Assembly: GCA_035759925.1 (NCBI GenBank)
Contig: DASTTY010000044.1
Coordinates: forward strand, 62,001 to 126,000
Direction of reading: 5' to 3'
DNA length: 64,000 nucleotides
Source of the DNA: RHKX01 sp035759925
GTDB taxonomy: Bacteria > Actinomycetota > Thermoleophilia > Solirubrobacterales > 70-9
Shown piece by piece: positions 33,546 through 41,968 of this stretch. Position numbers and translations under genes: made by a program. The notes under the pieces were generated by a model, which made no database searches, had not been told where the DNA came from, and saw only the letters and a program-made list of their open reading frames with translations. Position 1 is the first letter of the stretch. Each line of letters starts with the position of its first letter.

Positions 33546-33556
33546 GCAATGATTGC
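33546..33556. promoter_or_regulatory. Candidate MarR operator
   Basis: GCAAT-G-ATTGC is a perfect 5-1-5 palindrome placed 4 bases upstream of the proposed MarR GTG, in a locally A/T-rich spot. Confidence 0.4.
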
Positions 33557-33620
33557 GCGCCCCGGGATCGTTCTTGGGTGCGATCGGTCACTCAGCGGCG
33601 GCCGGGCCAACCGCCGGCCG

Positions 33621-34781
33621 CTACCGCTTTCTCTTCAGCTTGATCTTCGCCGTTTCGGTGTTCGGGTCGCCGCCGGTCGGCGTGTACTCGAAGGTCGCCT
33701 TGACTTTGACCTTGCCCTTCTTCTTGAGCTTCTTCTTCTTGCTACCGGTCGCCTTGATCGTCAGCGATACGGATTCCTTGCCGCCGGCTTCGACCGATCG
33801 CGGCTTGATCCCTTTGCCGGAGACCGATACGACTCCCGGGCCCGGCACCTTCACCTTCTGCTTCGCCGTCCCCTTCTTCTTGTTCCGGGTCAGCTTTCCG
33901 AGACTGAACTCGTTCGGGACGGTGTAGGTGAGGTAGACCGCCGGCTCTCCGAGGGTGTCGGGGGTGATCTGCGCGCTCGTCACGCTCGCGGCGAACCCGC
34001 TGGCGCCGCCACCGCCGCCCCCGCCCGAGGCCGAGCCGCCGCTGCCGTTCGCGGCGCCGCCCCCGCCGTAGAGGCCACCACCGCCTCCACCGCCTCCGCC
34101 GCCGCAGACCCCCATCGCGGAGGAACCGCCGCTGCCGCCCTGGCCGACGGCGCCGTTCGGCGTCCCGGCCGTGGTGTTGCTGGCGCCGCCGCCCCCGGCC
34201 CCGGCCCCGAGTCCACCACCACTCGCACCGTTCAGCGAGCCGCCGCCGCCGGCGCCGCCGACCGTGGTCGTGACGGTGTTCCCGCCTCCGCCGCCGCCGC
34301 CGGCGCCGACCACCAGTCGCGAGCCCAGCGTGCCGGCTTCGGTCCGCGAGACAGTGCGTACGTCCGAGGCACCGCCGCCGCCGCCGCCGCCGTTGCAAGT
34401 ACCGCCGCCGCTGGCGCCGCCGTTGCCGCCGCCATTGAAGCCCCCGTCGCCGCCGTCGTTACCGGTCACCGTTTCGCCGTTTCCCCCGACCTCGACGAAG
34501 AGCGTCTGCCCCGGCGTGACGGCCAGCGTTCCCTGCGCCTGATCACCGAAGCCCCCGCTTGCGACCGCGGCACCCCCGTCGCCGGCACCGCTGCCGCCCT
34601 TGCCGCCGACCGCAGTCACGGTGACGCTCTCCACCCCGGGGGGCACGGTGAACGTCTGCTCGGCTCCGGTCGGCTCGAACTTGGCGGTCGTCGCCAGCGC
34701 CGAGGGGGCCGCGACGCAGGCGGTGATCAGAAGCGCCGCAACAGCGAAGACGAGGTGCGGTCGAACGTGCGTCGTCCTCAT
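33621..34781 (-). CDS. Secreted glycine-rich surface protein with basic C-terminus
   Basis: 386 aa. A Sec signal peptide (cut after PSALA) is followed by FEPTGAEQTFTVPPGVESVTVTAVGGKGG, the opening of glycine-rich (PF12810-like) domains also found in ALK-type receptors. Residues about 60-275 are dominated by Gly runs with interspersed Ala/Ser/Asn. The last 90 residues are a Lys-rich beta-sandwich-like region (KKKKLKKKGKVKVKATFEY). Only two Cys (NGG context TCNGG and GVCGG) occur within the Gly region. It is probably cell-surface, perhaps adhesive or structural. The CCG-rich DNA is explained by Gly codons. Confidence 0.75.
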   Translation of the reverse strand: MRTTHVRPHLVFAVAALLITACVAAPSALATTAKFEPTGAEQTFTVPPGVESVTVTAVGGKGGSGAGDGGAAVASGGFGDQAQGTLAVTPGQTLFVEVGGNGETVTGNDGGDGGFNGGGNGGASGGGTCNGGGGGGGASDVRTVSRTEAGTLGSRLVVGAGGGGGGGNTVTTTVGGAGGGGSLNGASGGGLGAGAGGGGASNTTAGTPNGAVGQGGSGGSSAMGVCGGGGGGGGGGLYGGGGAANGSGGSASGGGGGGGASGFAASVTSAQITPDTLGEPAVYLTYTVPNEFSLGKLTRNKKKGTAKQKVKVPGPGVVSVSGKGIKPRSVEAGGKESVSLTIKATGSKKKKLKKKGKVKVKATFEYTPTGGDPNTETAKIKLKRKR

Positions 34782-34957
34782 GGCTGCTCTCCTCCCGAAA
34801 TGCGGTGGGTCGCATCGATGTCGGTTGCCGGCAATCCCAACCTATTCGGTTCCGGATTTTCATGTCAACCTTGGTTCGGGGCAGCTCGGCCGTCGTCCCG
34901 GTTCTGTGCTCGGCCGTCAGGAACCCATCCGGGGCCGCGACTACCTTGGGCAGCCCG

Positions 34958-36283
34958 ATGGAAGCGTCACGTAAGAACCCGTTCGATCCCACCGCCCAGC
35001 TGCCGCTGGACAGCTCCTCATCGGTCCGAGCGCTCGGCGATCGGATCGTCATCGAAGACCTGACCGTCGCCGACGAGCGCGCCGCGAAGGTCGTCCGCGA
35101 GCGGGCGGAAGCCGGCACCGCGCCTGCCGAGACGGTCGCCAAGGCGGTCGAGATCGGGGCGCGCGTCATCGACTCCGAGTCGACCGCGACGAACGTCGAC
35201 TACGTCCAGCGCGCCTTCGCGGAGCGATTCGGCAAGCTCGGCGACGAGCTCGGCGAGACGCTCGATGAGGCGAGCGCGCAGATCGCCGGCCACATCGCCG
35301 AGAAGTTCGACGTCGACCGTGCCGACTCGGTTCAGGGCGAGATCAAGCAGATGCTGGTCACGGCGAGCCAGCACCAGCGTGAGGAACTTCGCAAGATGCT
35401 GACCGCCGAGGACGCGAGCAACCCGCTCGTGGCTGCTCAGCTGCGCTCCGCGAAAGCTGCGATCGAGGCCGAGGACCGTCATCGCAAGCAGATCGAGGCC
35501 CTGCGCGAGAGCCACGGCAACGAGTCGCAAGCGATGCGCAAGCAGGTCGCCGACCTGAACGAGCGCATCTCGGTCCTGCTCGAGCGTGACGAGGGCGATC
35601 AGCGCGTCGCCGACGCCGAGGAGGCGGGTACCCGCAAGGGGTTCAGCTTCGAGGAGCGCGTCGATGCCGCGATCGTTCGGATCGCATCGCTGCGCGGCGA
35701 CTCGGCAGCCCACACGGGCGCCGAGGGCGCCGAGGGCGGCGGCAAGAAGGGAGACACGCTGGTCGAGGTCGGCGCCGCGGCCGGCCCGGCGAGCGGGCGG
35801 ATCGTCTTCGAGTCCAAGGACCGCAAGCTCTCCAAGCGCGCCGCCTGGGAAGAGCTCAACGAGGCGATGGCGTCGCGGGCGGCGTCGTTCGGCGTGCTCG
35901 TCGTCGCCGGCGAGGACCGCGTCCCGGCCGGCCGTGAGCCGCTGCAGGAATACGAGGGAAACAAGCTGATCGTCGCCGTCGACCGCGACGACCCGGACGG
36001 CCCCGAGCTCGCTCTGGCCTACAGGCTGGCGCTGGCGCGGGTCGCGATGGCGCGCGACCGCGACCTGACCGTCGATGCCGGCGAGGTCCGTGCGGCGACC
36101 GAGGAGGCGGTTTCCTGCCTCAAGCAGGCGCAGTCGATTCGCACGACCCTGACCGGCATCAAGACCTCGTCCGACAAGGCGCGCACCGGGCTCGACGCGC
36201 TCGTCGAGGCGATCGAGACGAAGCTCGAGCGGATCGATGCCCTGGTTGCCGAGGCCGGCGACGCCGGCTCGCCCGAGGACTGA
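34958..36283 (+). CDS. Coiled-coil protein with PD-(D/E)XK nuclease-like domain
   Basis: 441 aa from ATG 34958. Residues about 90-215 are a long charged helix or coiled coil. Then KGFSFEERVDAAI, Asp in GDTLVEV (about 266), and FESKD (Glu about 285, Lys about 287) give the order FE...GD...ExK of PD-(D/E)XK folds. This arrangement is similar to DUF2130-type proteins, where a coiled coil precedes a nuclease-like domain. The C-terminus has further helices. No methylase or helicase partner is adjacent. DNA repair or defence is possible; catalysis is not demonstrated. It converges exactly with the FMN oxidase gene (stop codons abut as TGATCA). Confidence 0.65.
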   Translation: MEASRKNPFDPTAQLPLDSSSSVRALGDRIVIEDLTVADERAAKVVRERAEAGTAPAETVAKAVEIGARVIDSESTATNVDYVQRAFAERFGKLGDELGETLDEASAQIAGHIAEKFDVDRADSVQGEIKQMLVTASQHQREELRKMLTAEDASNPLVAAQLRSAKAAIEAEDRHRKQIEALRESHGNESQAMRKQVADLNERISVLLERDEGDQRVADAEEAGTRKGFSFEERVDAAIVRIASLRGDSAAHTGAEGAEGGGKKGDTLVEVGAAAGPASGRIVFESKDRKLSKRAAWEELNEAMASRAASFGVLVVAGEDRVPAGREPLQEYEGNKLIVAVDRDDPDGPELALAYRLALARVAMARDRDLTVDAGEVRAATEEAVSCLKQAQSIRTTLTGIKTSSDKARTGLDALVEAIETKLERIDALVAEAGDAGSPED

Positions 36284-37462
36284 TCAGATCCGCTGGAGCA
36301 CGCCTGGGTCGAGCTGATCCGGCGTGGTGAAGCCGGATAGGGCGATCGTCAGATCGAGCTCGGCCAGCGTCCAGCGGAGGATCTTCTCGACGCCGTCGGC
36401 GCCCTCGAGCGCCATTCCCCACAGGTAGGGCCGGCCGATCAGGACTGCGTCCGCGCCCAGCGCCAGCGCCTTGAACGCGTCGGCGCCGGAACGGATGCCA
36501 CTGTCGAAGAGGACGGTCAGATCGTCGCCGACCGCGGCCGCGATGGGAGGCAGGGCATCGAGGGACGCGATCGCGCCGTCGACCTGGCGGCCGCCGTGGT
36601 TGGAGACGACGACGCCGTCGACGCCGCGCTCGCGGGCCTCGCGGGCGTCGTCGGGGTGGAGGATGCCCTTGAGGAGGATCGGCACCGATGTCCGTGCCCG
36701 CAGCCAATCGAGGTCCTCCCAGGTCAGGCTCGGGTTCCCGAAGACGCCGATGAACTTGCCGATCGCCGGACCGGCGTCCTCCTCGGGCGGCCGCTCGAGG
36801 CCCTCGCGGAAGACCGGGTCGGAGAAGAAGTTGGCGAGGCCGATTCCCTCGATCGCCGGCAGATAGGCGTTCTGGAGGTCGCGCGGCTTCCAGCCGGGGA
36901 ACGCATTGTCGACGGTGACCATGATGGTTTCGTAGCCCGCGGCCTCGGCCCGGCTCACGAGGCTCTCGCCGAGCTCCGGGTCGTTCGGCCAGTAGAGCTG
37001 GAACATCCGCGGCGAGTCCCCGAGCCGCTCGGCGATCGCCTCGATCGTGTGCCCGGACACGGTCCCGACCGTGACCGGCACGCCGACGCGCCCGGCACCA
37101 TCGGTGCTCGCGAGCTCGCCGTCGGGGTGAACGATCATCTGCGCCCCGACAGGCGCGAGCGCGAGCGGCGCCGGCCACTCACGGCCGAACGGGCTGACGC
37201 GAAGGTCCCGCACGGCGATGTCGCGCAGCATCCGCGGAACGATCCGCCAGGCATCGAGGGCCGTGCGGTTCGCCCGCTCGGAGCCGCCGGTTCCGGCCGA
37301 GCCGAACACGTAGCCGGCCGCGCGATCGTCGAGCGCTTCGCCCGCCGCGGCCTCGAGGTCGCGCCAGTCGACCGGGATGCTCGGAAGCTCGCCGCCGGCG
37401 CCGGCGAGGTAGATCGAGCGGTAGTGGTCGCCGAACTGCTCCGGGGGAGGATCCGGCGTCAT
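36284..37462 (-). CDS. FMN-dependent alpha-hydroxy acid oxidase (lactate 2-monooxygenase-like)
   Basis: 392 aa. The FMN TIM-barrel family is shown by PLALAPVGAQ, MVTVDNAFPGWKPRDL, ILLKGILHPDDA and the active-site SNHGGRQVDGA with its catalytic His-Gly-Gly-Arg, followed by FDSGIRSGADAFKALALGADAV. The N-terminal FGDHYRSIYLAG and the long loop are closest to lactate 2-monooxygenase/lactate oxidase. It oxidises L-lactate or a similar 2-hydroxy acid. Its ATG directly follows the lipoprotein stop, so the two form an operon. Confidence 0.88.
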   Translation of the reverse strand: MTPDPPPEQFGDHYRSIYLAGAGGELPSIPVDWRDLEAAAGEALDDRAAGYVFGSAGTGGSERANRTALDAWRIVPRMLRDIAVRDLRVSPFGREWPAPLALAPVGAQMIVHPDGELASTDGAGRVGVPVTVGTVSGHTIEAIAERLGDSPRMFQLYWPNDPELGESLVSRAEAAGYETIMVTVDNAFPGWKPRDLQNAYLPAIEGIGLANFFSDPVFREGLERPPEEDAGPAIGKFIGVFGNPSLTWEDLDWLRARTSVPILLKGILHPDDAREARERGVDGVVVSNHGGRQVDGAIASLDALPPIAAAVGDDLTVLFDSGIRSGADAFKALALGADAVLIGRPYLWGMALEGADGVEKILRWTLAELDLTIALSGFTTPDQLDPGVLQRI

Positions 37463-37861
37463 CTAGGGCAGGAGCAGGTCGTTCTGGGCGCTTGGGCGCT
37501 CCGCACCGACCGTCATCTTGCCCGGCGCGATCGTCGGGACGCTCGGCTCGATCGTGTACTCGCCGGTCTTCAGCTCGAGCTGGAGGCGGCCGATTCCACC
37601 GGCAGGGATCTCGTCGATCGCGCCGTCGTTGGGGCCGTTGAAGTCGAGCCCGACGACGTCGCTCGTCTGGTTGGAGATCGTGAACGTCGCCAGGCCGGCG
37701 CCGATCTGATCCGGGACGACCGTGACCTTGCGGTTGTCGACCTTGCCGCTCAACTCGACCGTTGCGGCGGGGCGCGGCTCGTTCGGAAACTCCTCAGCAC
37801 CACAACCGGCGACGAGGATGGCAGCGACGACCAGCCCTGCTACGGCGCATCTACCTCTCAT
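37463..37861 (-). CDS. Small lipoprotein with cupredoxin-like domain
   Basis: 132 aa. Signal peptide with lipobox LVAGC (Cys20). The mature part (TVELSGKVDNRKVTVVPDQIGAGLATFTISN, split by ordinary loops, then QLELKTGEYTIEP) has the strand order of a cupredoxin or plastocyanin-like sandwich but lacks the Cys and His copper ligands. Its stop TAG is immediately followed by the ATG of the hydroxy-acid oxidase gene, indicating co-translation. It may be a surface binding protein. TAGATT on the minus strand at 37871-37876 is 9 bases upstream. Confidence 0.65.
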   Translation of the reverse strand: MRGRCAVAGLVVAAILVAGCGAEEFPNEPRPAATVELSGKVDNRKVTVVPDQIGAGLATFTISNQTSDVVGLDFNGPNDGAIDEIPAGGIGRLQLELKTGEYTIEPSVPTIAPGKMTVGAERPSAQNDLLLP

Positions 37862-37909
37862 CCGCGCATGAATCTACCCGAAGGCCCGGCGATCGTCGCC
37901 GGGTCGGGC

Positions 37910-38854
37910 TCAGTCGCCGATCGCCTCGACCGTGGCTTCGGTCCCGTCGCCGACCATGACGGTCGCGCCATCCTCGGCCTCGCGGCGGAGGATGGCGAGT
38001 GCAAGCGGCCCTTCCGCCGGCGAGATCACGGCGGTGCCGACGGTCCCGACTTCGCGCTCGCCGGCAACGACCGGATCGCCGGCGGCGAGTGGCTCGGCCG
38101 AGCGGAGCCGGCGCAGGTGCCGGTTCGGTTTGCCTTTGTAATGGAGGCGTGCGACCGTCTCCTGGCCGATGTAGCAACCCTTCGTGAAGCTGACCGCGCG
38201 GTCGTTGATCCCGGCTTCGGCGGGCATCGTCTGCTCGGTGATCTCGTGTCCGACCCGCGGTCGACCGGCCTCGACCCGGGCGATCTCCGCGGCGGCCTCG
38301 CTGATCGGTTGCGCTCCCGCGCTGAGCAGGAGCTCGCGAACCGGATCGACTCCTTCGGCGGGAACGAGCAGGTCGGCTCCGAGGTCGGTGGCGATCGCCC
38401 GGCAGCCGACGCCGGCGACGAACACCTCGCGGTGGGCGCCTTCGGGGACGAGCGGGACGTCGCCGAGCAGCTTCGCGGACAGCGGGCCGATCAGCGACAG
38501 CAGCGCCCGGCCGTCCCCGTCGGCCTCGACGGTCGCGTCGCGGCCGACGTTGTAGGTGCCGAGGTGGCCGATGAGCACGTCCGCTGTCTCGGGCTCGGTG
38601 TCGATCAGGAACTCGTCAGCGTCGAGGCAGAGGACCCTCATGTCGGCGCGGATCTTTCCCTTCCGATCGAGCAACGCCGCGTAACAGCCGCCGCCCGGCT
38701 CGAGCGCCTCGACGTCGTTGGTCAGCTGACCTTGCAGGAACTCGGCCGCCTCGGCTCCGCCGACGACGATCCGCGCCCGGTCGGAGCGATCGAGCAGGCC
38801 CGCCTCCTCGCGGAGCGCCCGGTACTGGGCGTCGATCTCGAGCGTCGCCTCCAT
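37910..38854 (-). CDS. ygfZ: YgfZ/GcvT-fold folate-binding protein (Fe-S cluster maintenance)
   Basis: 314 aa. The GcvT-like fold with the signature KGCYIGQE and preceding FTKGC identify the YgfZ/IBA57 family. These proteins use tetrahydrofolate to support assembly or repair of certain Fe-S enzymes such as radical SAM proteins. FLQGQLTNDV near the N-terminus is also conserved. The window encodes the radical SAM FbiC, a possible client, though not linked by operon. TACAAT 8 bases before the ATG gives a probable leaderless transcript. Confidence 0.9.
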   Translation of the reverse strand: MEATLEIDAQYRALREEAGLLDRSDRARIVVGGAEAAEFLQGQLTNDVEALEPGGGCYAALLDRKGKIRADMRVLCLDADEFLIDTEPETADVLIGHLGTYNVGRDATVEADGDGRALLSLIGPLSAKLLGDVPLVPEGAHREVFVAGVGCRAIATDLGADLLVPAEGVDPVRELLLSAGAQPISEAAAEIARVEAGRPRVGHEITEQTMPAEAGINDRAVSFTKGCYIGQETVARLHYKGKPNRHLRRLRSAEPLAAGDPVVAGEREVGTVGTAVISPAEGPLALAILRREAEDGATVMVGDGTEATVEAIGD

Positions 38855-38862
38855 CGGCGCCG

Positions 38863-38868
38863 ATTGTA
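38863..38868 (-). promoter_or_regulatory. Candidate -10 box for ygfZ
   Basis: On the minus strand TACAAT, near the actinobacterial consensus, ends 8 bases before the ATG at 38854. Confidence 0.5.
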
Positions 38869-38952
38869 GGGAGGGGGTTCACGGGGCCCGCGCGGCCGTC
38901 TTGTTCGAACCCGCAGAGCGTTCCAGGGTTTTGATCTGTCAAACTTTTCCCG

Positions 38953-40056
38953 ATGGCGGTGCAAAACAATCAACGCGACGACAGCGCGGGCGGGTCCCGG
39001 CGTCGCTTCAGCCGCCGCAGGCTGCTCGCCGGTGGCGCGCTCGCGAGCCTCTCGCTGCCGGCCCTGCACGAGCTTGTCCCGCATGAGGGCCTCCACGGCG
39101 GTGACGGGGGCGATGCGCTCGCCGCGGCGCACGAAGGCCATCGGGCGACGACGGGTGGCCACGAGCACGCCGCGTTTGCGGGCGGCGGCGCCGTCGACCA
39201 TGCCGGCAACGGCTTCGATCCGTCCGCGATCCTGCGGGAATTCGACTGGGGGACGACCCGGCGGCTGCCCGGCGGCCGGGTGCTGCGTGAATGGGAGATC
39301 CATGCCCATGACAAGGAGATCGAAGTCGCGCCCGGCGTCCGCTACGCCGCCTGGACATACAACGGCAGGGTCCCGGGCCCGACCCTGCGCTGCCGCGAAG
39401 GGGAGCGGCTACGGGTCCGCTTCGTCAATGCCTCCAGCCACCCCCACACGATGCACTTCCATGGCCTCCACTCCGCGTTCATGGACGGGATGCCCGGGGT
39501 CGGAGAGGGGGCCGGCGGCGGTCTGATCGGTCCGGGCGAGGGCTTCGACTACGAATTCGACGCCGAGCCATTCGGGATGCACCTCTACCACTGTCACGTG
39601 GCGCCTCTCGCCGCCCACATCGCCAAGGGTCTCTACGGCGCGTTCATAGTCGACCCTGCCGCCGGGCGACCGGAGGCGGACGAGCTGGTGATGGTGATGA
39701 ACGCCTTCGACACCAACTTCGACTTCGCGAACGAGGTCTACGCCGTCAACACCGTCGGCTTCCACTACCAGCACCATCCGATCGAGATCCGTCGCGACGA
39801 GCTCGTCCGCATCTATCTGGCCAACCTCGTCGAGTACGACCCGATCAACTCGTTCCACGTCCACGGGAACTTCTTCGACCACTTCCCGACCGGCACGTCG
39901 CTCGAGCCGGCCGAGCACACCGACATCGTCGTCCAGGGGCAGGCGCAGCGCTGCGTCCTCGAGCTGCGGTTTGCGAAGCCCGGCCGCTACATGTTCCACG
40001 CCCACAAGACCGAGTTCGCCGAGCTCGGCTGGACCGGCTTCTTCGAGGTGAGCTAG
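38953..40056 (+). CDS. Tat-exported two-domain multicopper oxidase
   Basis: 367 aa. A twin-arginine-type leader (RRRFSRRRLLAGG) is followed by a His-rich segment and two cupredoxin domains. Copper ligands are visible: TMHFHGLHS, LYHCHVAPLAAH, FHVHGNFFD and MFHAHKTEFAELGW. The layout matches small laccase or nitrite-reductase-like multicopper oxidases that work outside the membrane after folding with copper in the cytoplasm. The next gene starts at the base after its stop, and the four-gene unit (oxidase, ZIP, DtxR, NRAMP) suggests oxidation of Fe(II) or Mn(II) coupled to metal uptake. Substrate is inferred from context. Confidence 0.88.
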   Translation: MAVQNNQRDDSAGGSRRRFSRRRLLAGGALASLSLPALHELVPHEGLHGGDGGDALAAAHEGHRATTGGHEHAAFAGGGAVDHAGNGFDPSAILREFDWGTTRRLPGGRVLREWEIHAHDKEIEVAPGVRYAAWTYNGRVPGPTLRCREGERLRVRFVNASSHPHTMHFHGLHSAFMDGMPGVGEGAGGGLIGPGEGFDYEFDAEPFGMHLYHCHVAPLAAHIAKGLYGAFIVDPAAGRPEADELVMVMNAFDTNFDFANEVYAVNTVGFHYQHHPIEIRRDELVRIYLANLVEYDPINSFHVHGNFFDHFPTGTSLEPAEHTDIVVQGQAQRCVLELRFAKPGRYMFHAHKTEFAELGWTGFFEVS

Positions 40057-41256
40057 GTGGAGGCCGGGACCGAGCCCGTCGCGTCGCGGACCTCCCGGCT
40101 GCCCGTATGGCTGCTCGGCGCCGCACCGCTGGCGCTGCTCGCCGCCGTCACGATGGCGATCGTCGCACTCGGCGCGCCCGGCCTCGGCGAGCGCAATGGC
40201 GTGCCGGTCGAAGACCTCGCCGTCGAGCGGACGGTGCTGCGACCCGGGGAGATCGCGCTGACCGTCCGCAACGACGGCCCCGACCCGGTTGCGGTCGAGC
40301 AGGTCTCCGTCAACGACGCGTACTTTCCGTTCAGCGGCGGCGGCGAGATCGACCGGCTCGCATCGCGGACGGTGACGGTCTCCTATCCGTGGGTGGAGGG
40401 CGAGGCCTATGAGCTGTTCCTGCTGACCTCGACCGGGGCGACGATCGAGACGTTGATCGACGCCGCGGCCGAGACCCCGTCGGTCGACGCCGGCTTCATC
40501 GGGCTGATGGCGCTGCTCGGGATCTACGTCGGCATCATCCCGGTCGCGATCGGGATGCTCTGGCTGCCGCTCGTGCGCCGGGCCGGCCCGGCCCTCGTCC
40601 GCGGCCTGCTCGCGTTCACGGTCGGCCTGCTCGCCTTCCTCGGCGCCGACGCGCTCCTCGAGGGCCTCGAGGTCGCCGGCAGGGGCCCGCAGGCGTTCGG
40701 CGGCGCGGCACTGGTCCTGCTCGGCGCGGCGGGTGCCTACCTGACGCTGGCATGGATCGACGCGGCCATGCGGACGCACCGCGAGCGCGCCCGCTCCGCC
40801 GGCGCCGGCGGCATGCAGCTCGCCGTGCTGATCGCGATCGGGATCGGCCTCCACAATCTCGGCGAGGGGCTGCTGATCGGCTCCGCCTACGCCGCCGGCT
40901 CGCTCGCCCTCGGCGCCTTCCTCGTCGTCGGCTTCGCGATCCACAACACGACCGAGGGCCTCGCGATCGTGGCTCCGCTTGCCGGCGTCCGTGTCTCGAT
41001 CGGCCGCCTCGCTGCCCTCGGGCTGATCGCCGGCGCGCCCGCCGTGCTCGGCGCCTGGATCGGCGCGGCGCTGTTCAACCCGAGCCTCGTCAGCCTCCTC
41101 TTCGGAGCCGGGATCGGCGCGATCGCCCAGGTCGTCGTCCAGATCTGGCCGGGCCTTCGCCCCGGCGCCGGCTCGCGTCTCGACGGGACGGCGTTCGCCG
41201 GGCTCCTCGGCGGCGCCGCTGTCATGTACGCGACCGGGCTTCTGATCGGTGCCTGA
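40057..41256 (+). CDS. ZIP-family metal transporter with extracytoplasmic N-terminal domain
   Basis: 399 aa, GTG immediately after the preceding TAG. After a first helix (about 15-38), a beta-rich outer domain of about 100 residues (LRPGEIALTVRNDGPDPVAVEQ) resembles an Ig or cupredoxin sandwich. The ZIP core follows with about eight helices and the two metal-site motifs GLHNLGEGL and AIHNTTEGL (HNxxEG). ZIP proteins import Zn, Fe or Mn. The unusual outer domain may accept metal from the co-transcribed oxidase. Confidence 0.88.
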   Translation: MEAGTEPVASRTSRLPVWLLGAAPLALLAAVTMAIVALGAPGLGERNGVPVEDLAVERTVLRPGEIALTVRNDGPDPVAVEQVSVNDAYFPFSGGGEIDRLASRTVTVSYPWVEGEAYELFLLTSTGATIETLIDAAAETPSVDAGFIGLMALLGIYVGIIPVAIGMLWLPLVRRAGPALVRGLLAFTVGLLAFLGADALLEGLEVAGRGPQAFGGAALVLLGAAGAYLTLAWIDAAMRTHRERARSAGAGGMQLAVLIAIGIGLHNLGEGLLIGSAYAAGSLALGAFLVVGFAIHNTTEGLAIVAPLAGVRVSIGRLAALGLIAGAPAVLGAWIGAALFNPSLVSLLFGAGIGAIAQVVVQIWPGLRPGAGSRLDGTAFAGLLGGAAVMYATGLLIGA

Positions 41257-41968
41257 GCGGGTCGGCACGCCGGGCAGCCACGGCCGCGATCGCCGCGCGA
41301 GCGGGACCGAGGCCGTCGAGGACTATGCAAAGGCCATCCACGCGCTCGCCGACCGCGAGCCGGGGCCGGTCGGTACCAGCGCGCTCGCCGAGCGGCTCGG
41401 CGTTTCGCCGGGAACGGTGACGGCGATGGTCAAGCGGATGGCCGAGCTCGGGCTGGTCAGCTACGAGCCCTATCGGGGGGTCGAGCTGACGGCGCCGGGG
41501 GAGCGGATGGCCCTCGAGGTGATCCGCCATCACCGGCTGATCGAGTCGTTCCTCGCCGAGGCGCTCGGGATGCCGTGGGATCGGGTCCACGACGAGGCCG
41601 AAGTGCTCGAGCACTACATCAGCGAGGAGCTCGAGGAGCGGATCGCGACCGCGCTAGGCGATCCCGACCGCGATCCGCACGGCGATCCGATCCCCGATCG
41701 CGACCTGACGATCACCGATCCGGTCCCGGGGGTGCCGCTGCTCGAGCTCGAGATCGGAAGCGGCGGCAGGTTCTCGCGGGTCTCCGACGGACGTCCCGAG
41801 ATGCTCCGCTTCCTCGACGAAAATGGGATCCGGCCCGGCGCCGGGCTGCGGGTGCTGCGGCGCGAGCCGTTCGGCGGCGCCGTCGTCGTCGCGGCCGGTG
41901 GCGGCGAGACGCCGATCGGCCCCGACTTGGCGGCGCGGATGCTCGTCGTCCCCGAGGGGCCGGCTTGA
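41249..41968 (+). CDS. DtxR/MntR-family metal-dependent repressor
   Basis: 239 aa, overlapping the ZIP gene by 8 bases. The winged helix (TSALAERLGVSPGTVTAMVKRMAELGLVSY) and dimerisation/metal domain (VIRHHRLIESFLAEALGM, then VHDEAEVLEHYISEELEERI) are typical of DtxR/IdeR/MntR. His-His-Arg and Glu/His residues in these segments form the metal sites. The C-terminal FeoA/SH3-like domain is present (about 160-235). It should repress its own operon when Fe or Mn is plentiful; no clear operator was identified upstream of 38953. Confidence 0.92.
   Translation: MPERVGTPGSHGRDRRASGTEAVEDYAKAIHALADREPGPVGTSALAERLGVSPGTVTAMVKRMAELGLVSYEPYRGVELTAPGERMALEVIRHHRLIESFLAEALGMPWDRVHDEAEVLEHYISEELEERIATALGDPDRDPHGDPIPDRDLTITDPVPGVPLLELEIGSGGRFSRVSDGRPEMLRFLDENGIRPGAGLRVLRREPFGGAVVVAAGGGETPIGPDLAARMLVVPEGPA

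Noticed and set aside
33990..34450. CCG/CCGCC microsatellite-like tract
   Set aside because: Explained by runs of Gly codons in the glycine-rich protein; codons vary, with no fixed period.
34805..34957. Upstream extension of the coiled-coil nuclease-like gene
   Set aside because: The extra residues are not domain-like and the ATG at 34958 is better placed.
31422..35063. Very long open frame on the plus strand (about 1200 codons)
   Set aside because: It lies antisense to the MFS, MarR and Gly-rich genes, which have clear domains. The translation is low-complexity (Arg/Gly/Asp), as expected from high-GC antisense frames.
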